Below are positions 63,398-64,000 of a stretch of DNA of 64,000 nt, in pieces. Source of the stretch: Pseudolabrys sp. Root1462 (GTDB taxonomy: Bacteria > Pseudomonadota > Alphaproteobacteria > Rhizobiales > Xanthobacteraceae); assembly GCF_001426945.1 (NCBI RefSeq), contig NZ_LMFS01000004.1, positions 66,851 to 130,850 of the forward strand. The letters are read 5' to 3'. A model generated the notes under the pieces. The model did not search any database, was not told where the DNA came from, and saw only the letters and a program-made list of their open reading frames with translations. A program made the translations under genes and the position numbers. The number at the start of each line of letters is the position of its first letter. Position 1 is the stretch's first letter.

Positions 63398-64000
63398 GAA
63401 CTTCTCCGCTCAATTTCACGGCGATCTTGCCGAAATGCGAGCCGCTACGAAGATAAGTGTACGCTTCGGGGGTTTCGTCGAAGCCGTACACCCGATCAAC
63501 GACCGGATGTATCGCGTGCTCCGTGAGGAAGCGATTCATCGCGGCGAAATGTTCGCCGGATCCGACGGTGACGCCGATGATGTCGGCATTTTCCCACTGA
63601 ACGCGCGCAAGGTCGGGCTTCGGGCCGAATCCGGTCAAAACACCGATTTGAACAATCTTGCCACCCGATGTGACCGAACGGATTGACCGGTCATAGGTCC
63701 CCGGACCGCCAAGCTCGAGGATGTGGCTAGCGCCTTCGCCATCCGTGGCCTTCATGACGGCGACATCCCAGTCAGGCGTGTCGCGGTAGTTGATGAGAGT
63801 CGTGGCGCCGAGCGCCTTGGCGCGGGCCAGTTTTTCATCCGAGGAGGAAATGACAATCGCACGCGCGCCCAGCGCGGCGGCAAACTGAAGGCCGAACAGC
63901 GCGACGCCACCCGTGCCCTGAACCAGCAAGGTGGCGTCCTTCCCCATCCCGCCGCGTGCAATGAGGCCGTGCCAGGCCGTAACGGCGGCGCAAGGTAGGG
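63390..64000 (-). CDS. MDR-type alcohol dehydrogenase (5' end beyond window)
   Basis: The frame is open from 63390 to the window end, at least 203 residues, and lacks its N-terminus. Upstream of an internal Met the frame reads LPCAAVTAWHGLIARGGMGK, a typical segment of medium-chain dehydrogenases, so the ATG at 63947 is not the start. Cofactor motif LVQGTGGVALFGLQFAAALGA, then ILELGGPGTYDRSIRSV, GGKIVQIGVL and the C-terminal GSHFGKIAVKL. It belongs to the zinc-dependent alcohol dehydrogenase / quinone reductase group; metal ligands lie outside the window. Co-transcribed with the following oxidoreductase. Confidence 0.9.
   Translation of the reverse strand, partial: LPCAAVTAWHGLIARGGMGKDATLLVQGTGGVALFGLQFAAALGARAIVISSSDEKLARAKALGATTLINYRDTPDWDVAVMKATDGEGASHILELGGPGTYDRSIRSVTSGGKIVQIGVLTGFGPKPDLARVQWENADIIGVTVGSGEHFAAMNRFLTEHAIHPVVDRVYGFDETPEAYTYLRSGSHFGKIAVKLSGEVHA

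Overview
The window is GC-rich chromosomal DNA from an alphaproteobacterium, most likely order Hyphomicrobiales (Rhizobiales), near the Nitrobacteraceae/Xanthobacteraceae. This placement rests on gene content and order: a tad/cpa pilus locus of the Caulobacter type, a yej operon with two binding proteins, a pckA / chvI-chvG-hprK-EIIA(Man)-HPr-ahcY neighbourhood, DUF2865 and DUF1989 proteins, and interspersed palindromes of the CGTCATTCCGGG type. No rRNA, tRNA, CRISPR array, transposase or phage gene was seen. Nearly every base lies in a gene, and codon use looks uniform.

Layout. (1) 1-12.8 kb: an almost complete Tad (Flp) pilus locus. TadE/TadG-like pseudopilins, an orphan secretin-N-domain protein and a fatty-acid-hydroxylase-family protein lie on the minus strand. 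An AT-rich promoter region, the Flp pilin and cpaA-cpaB-cpaC-cpaD-cpaE-cpaF-tadB-tadC lie on the plus strand, and tadD converges at the end. (2) 13-24.4 kb: an M17 aminopeptidase plus an NlpC/P60 hydrolase, a DsbA-like protein, and a minus-strand operon yejA-yejA-yejB-yejE-yejF-nudix for peptide import. (3) 24.6-29.8 kb: membrane-anchored cytochrome c, kdsB, pheA, a small eRF1/host-attachment-like protein, an SDR and an acyl-CoA-hydroxylase-like flavoprotein. (4) 29.9-40.8 kb: phosphomannomutase/phosphoglucomutase, hrpB, UDP-glucose dehydrogenase, a membrane acyltransferase, polA, a small membrane protein and a LysE exporter. (5) 40.8-51.4 kb: patatin lipoprotein, D-tartrate dehydratase-like enolase, DUF2865 protein, MltB-type transglycosylase, a hydroxyproline epimerase / hydrolase / DUF1989 operon, and a large LTXXQ-repeat protein. 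(6) 51.4-62.5 kb: the carbon and envelope control region, with pckA, a GAF-HisKA_2 kinase, a HugZ-like protein, chvI-chvG-hprK, EIIA(Man)-HPr, an Ntn hydrolase and ahcY with a probable SahR operator. (7) 62.6-64 kb: a two-gene oxidoreductase operon cut by the window end.

Points most worth a second look: DNA polymerase I has Arg in place of the first catalytic Asp of its proofreading domain; TTAACCAT/TTAA motifs (CtrA-like) recur in front of pilus and PTS genes; an orphan secretin N-domain protein and a fatty-acid hydroxylase are embedded in the pilus locus; an exported protein of about 600 residues carries a duplicated LTXXQ module; and a secreted Ntn hydrolase sits inside the otherwise conserved PTS-ahcY block. 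I do not see a clearly unprecedented multi-gene system. The strongest candidates for undescribed biology are these single-gene anomalies and the epimerase/hydrolase/DUF1989 operon.
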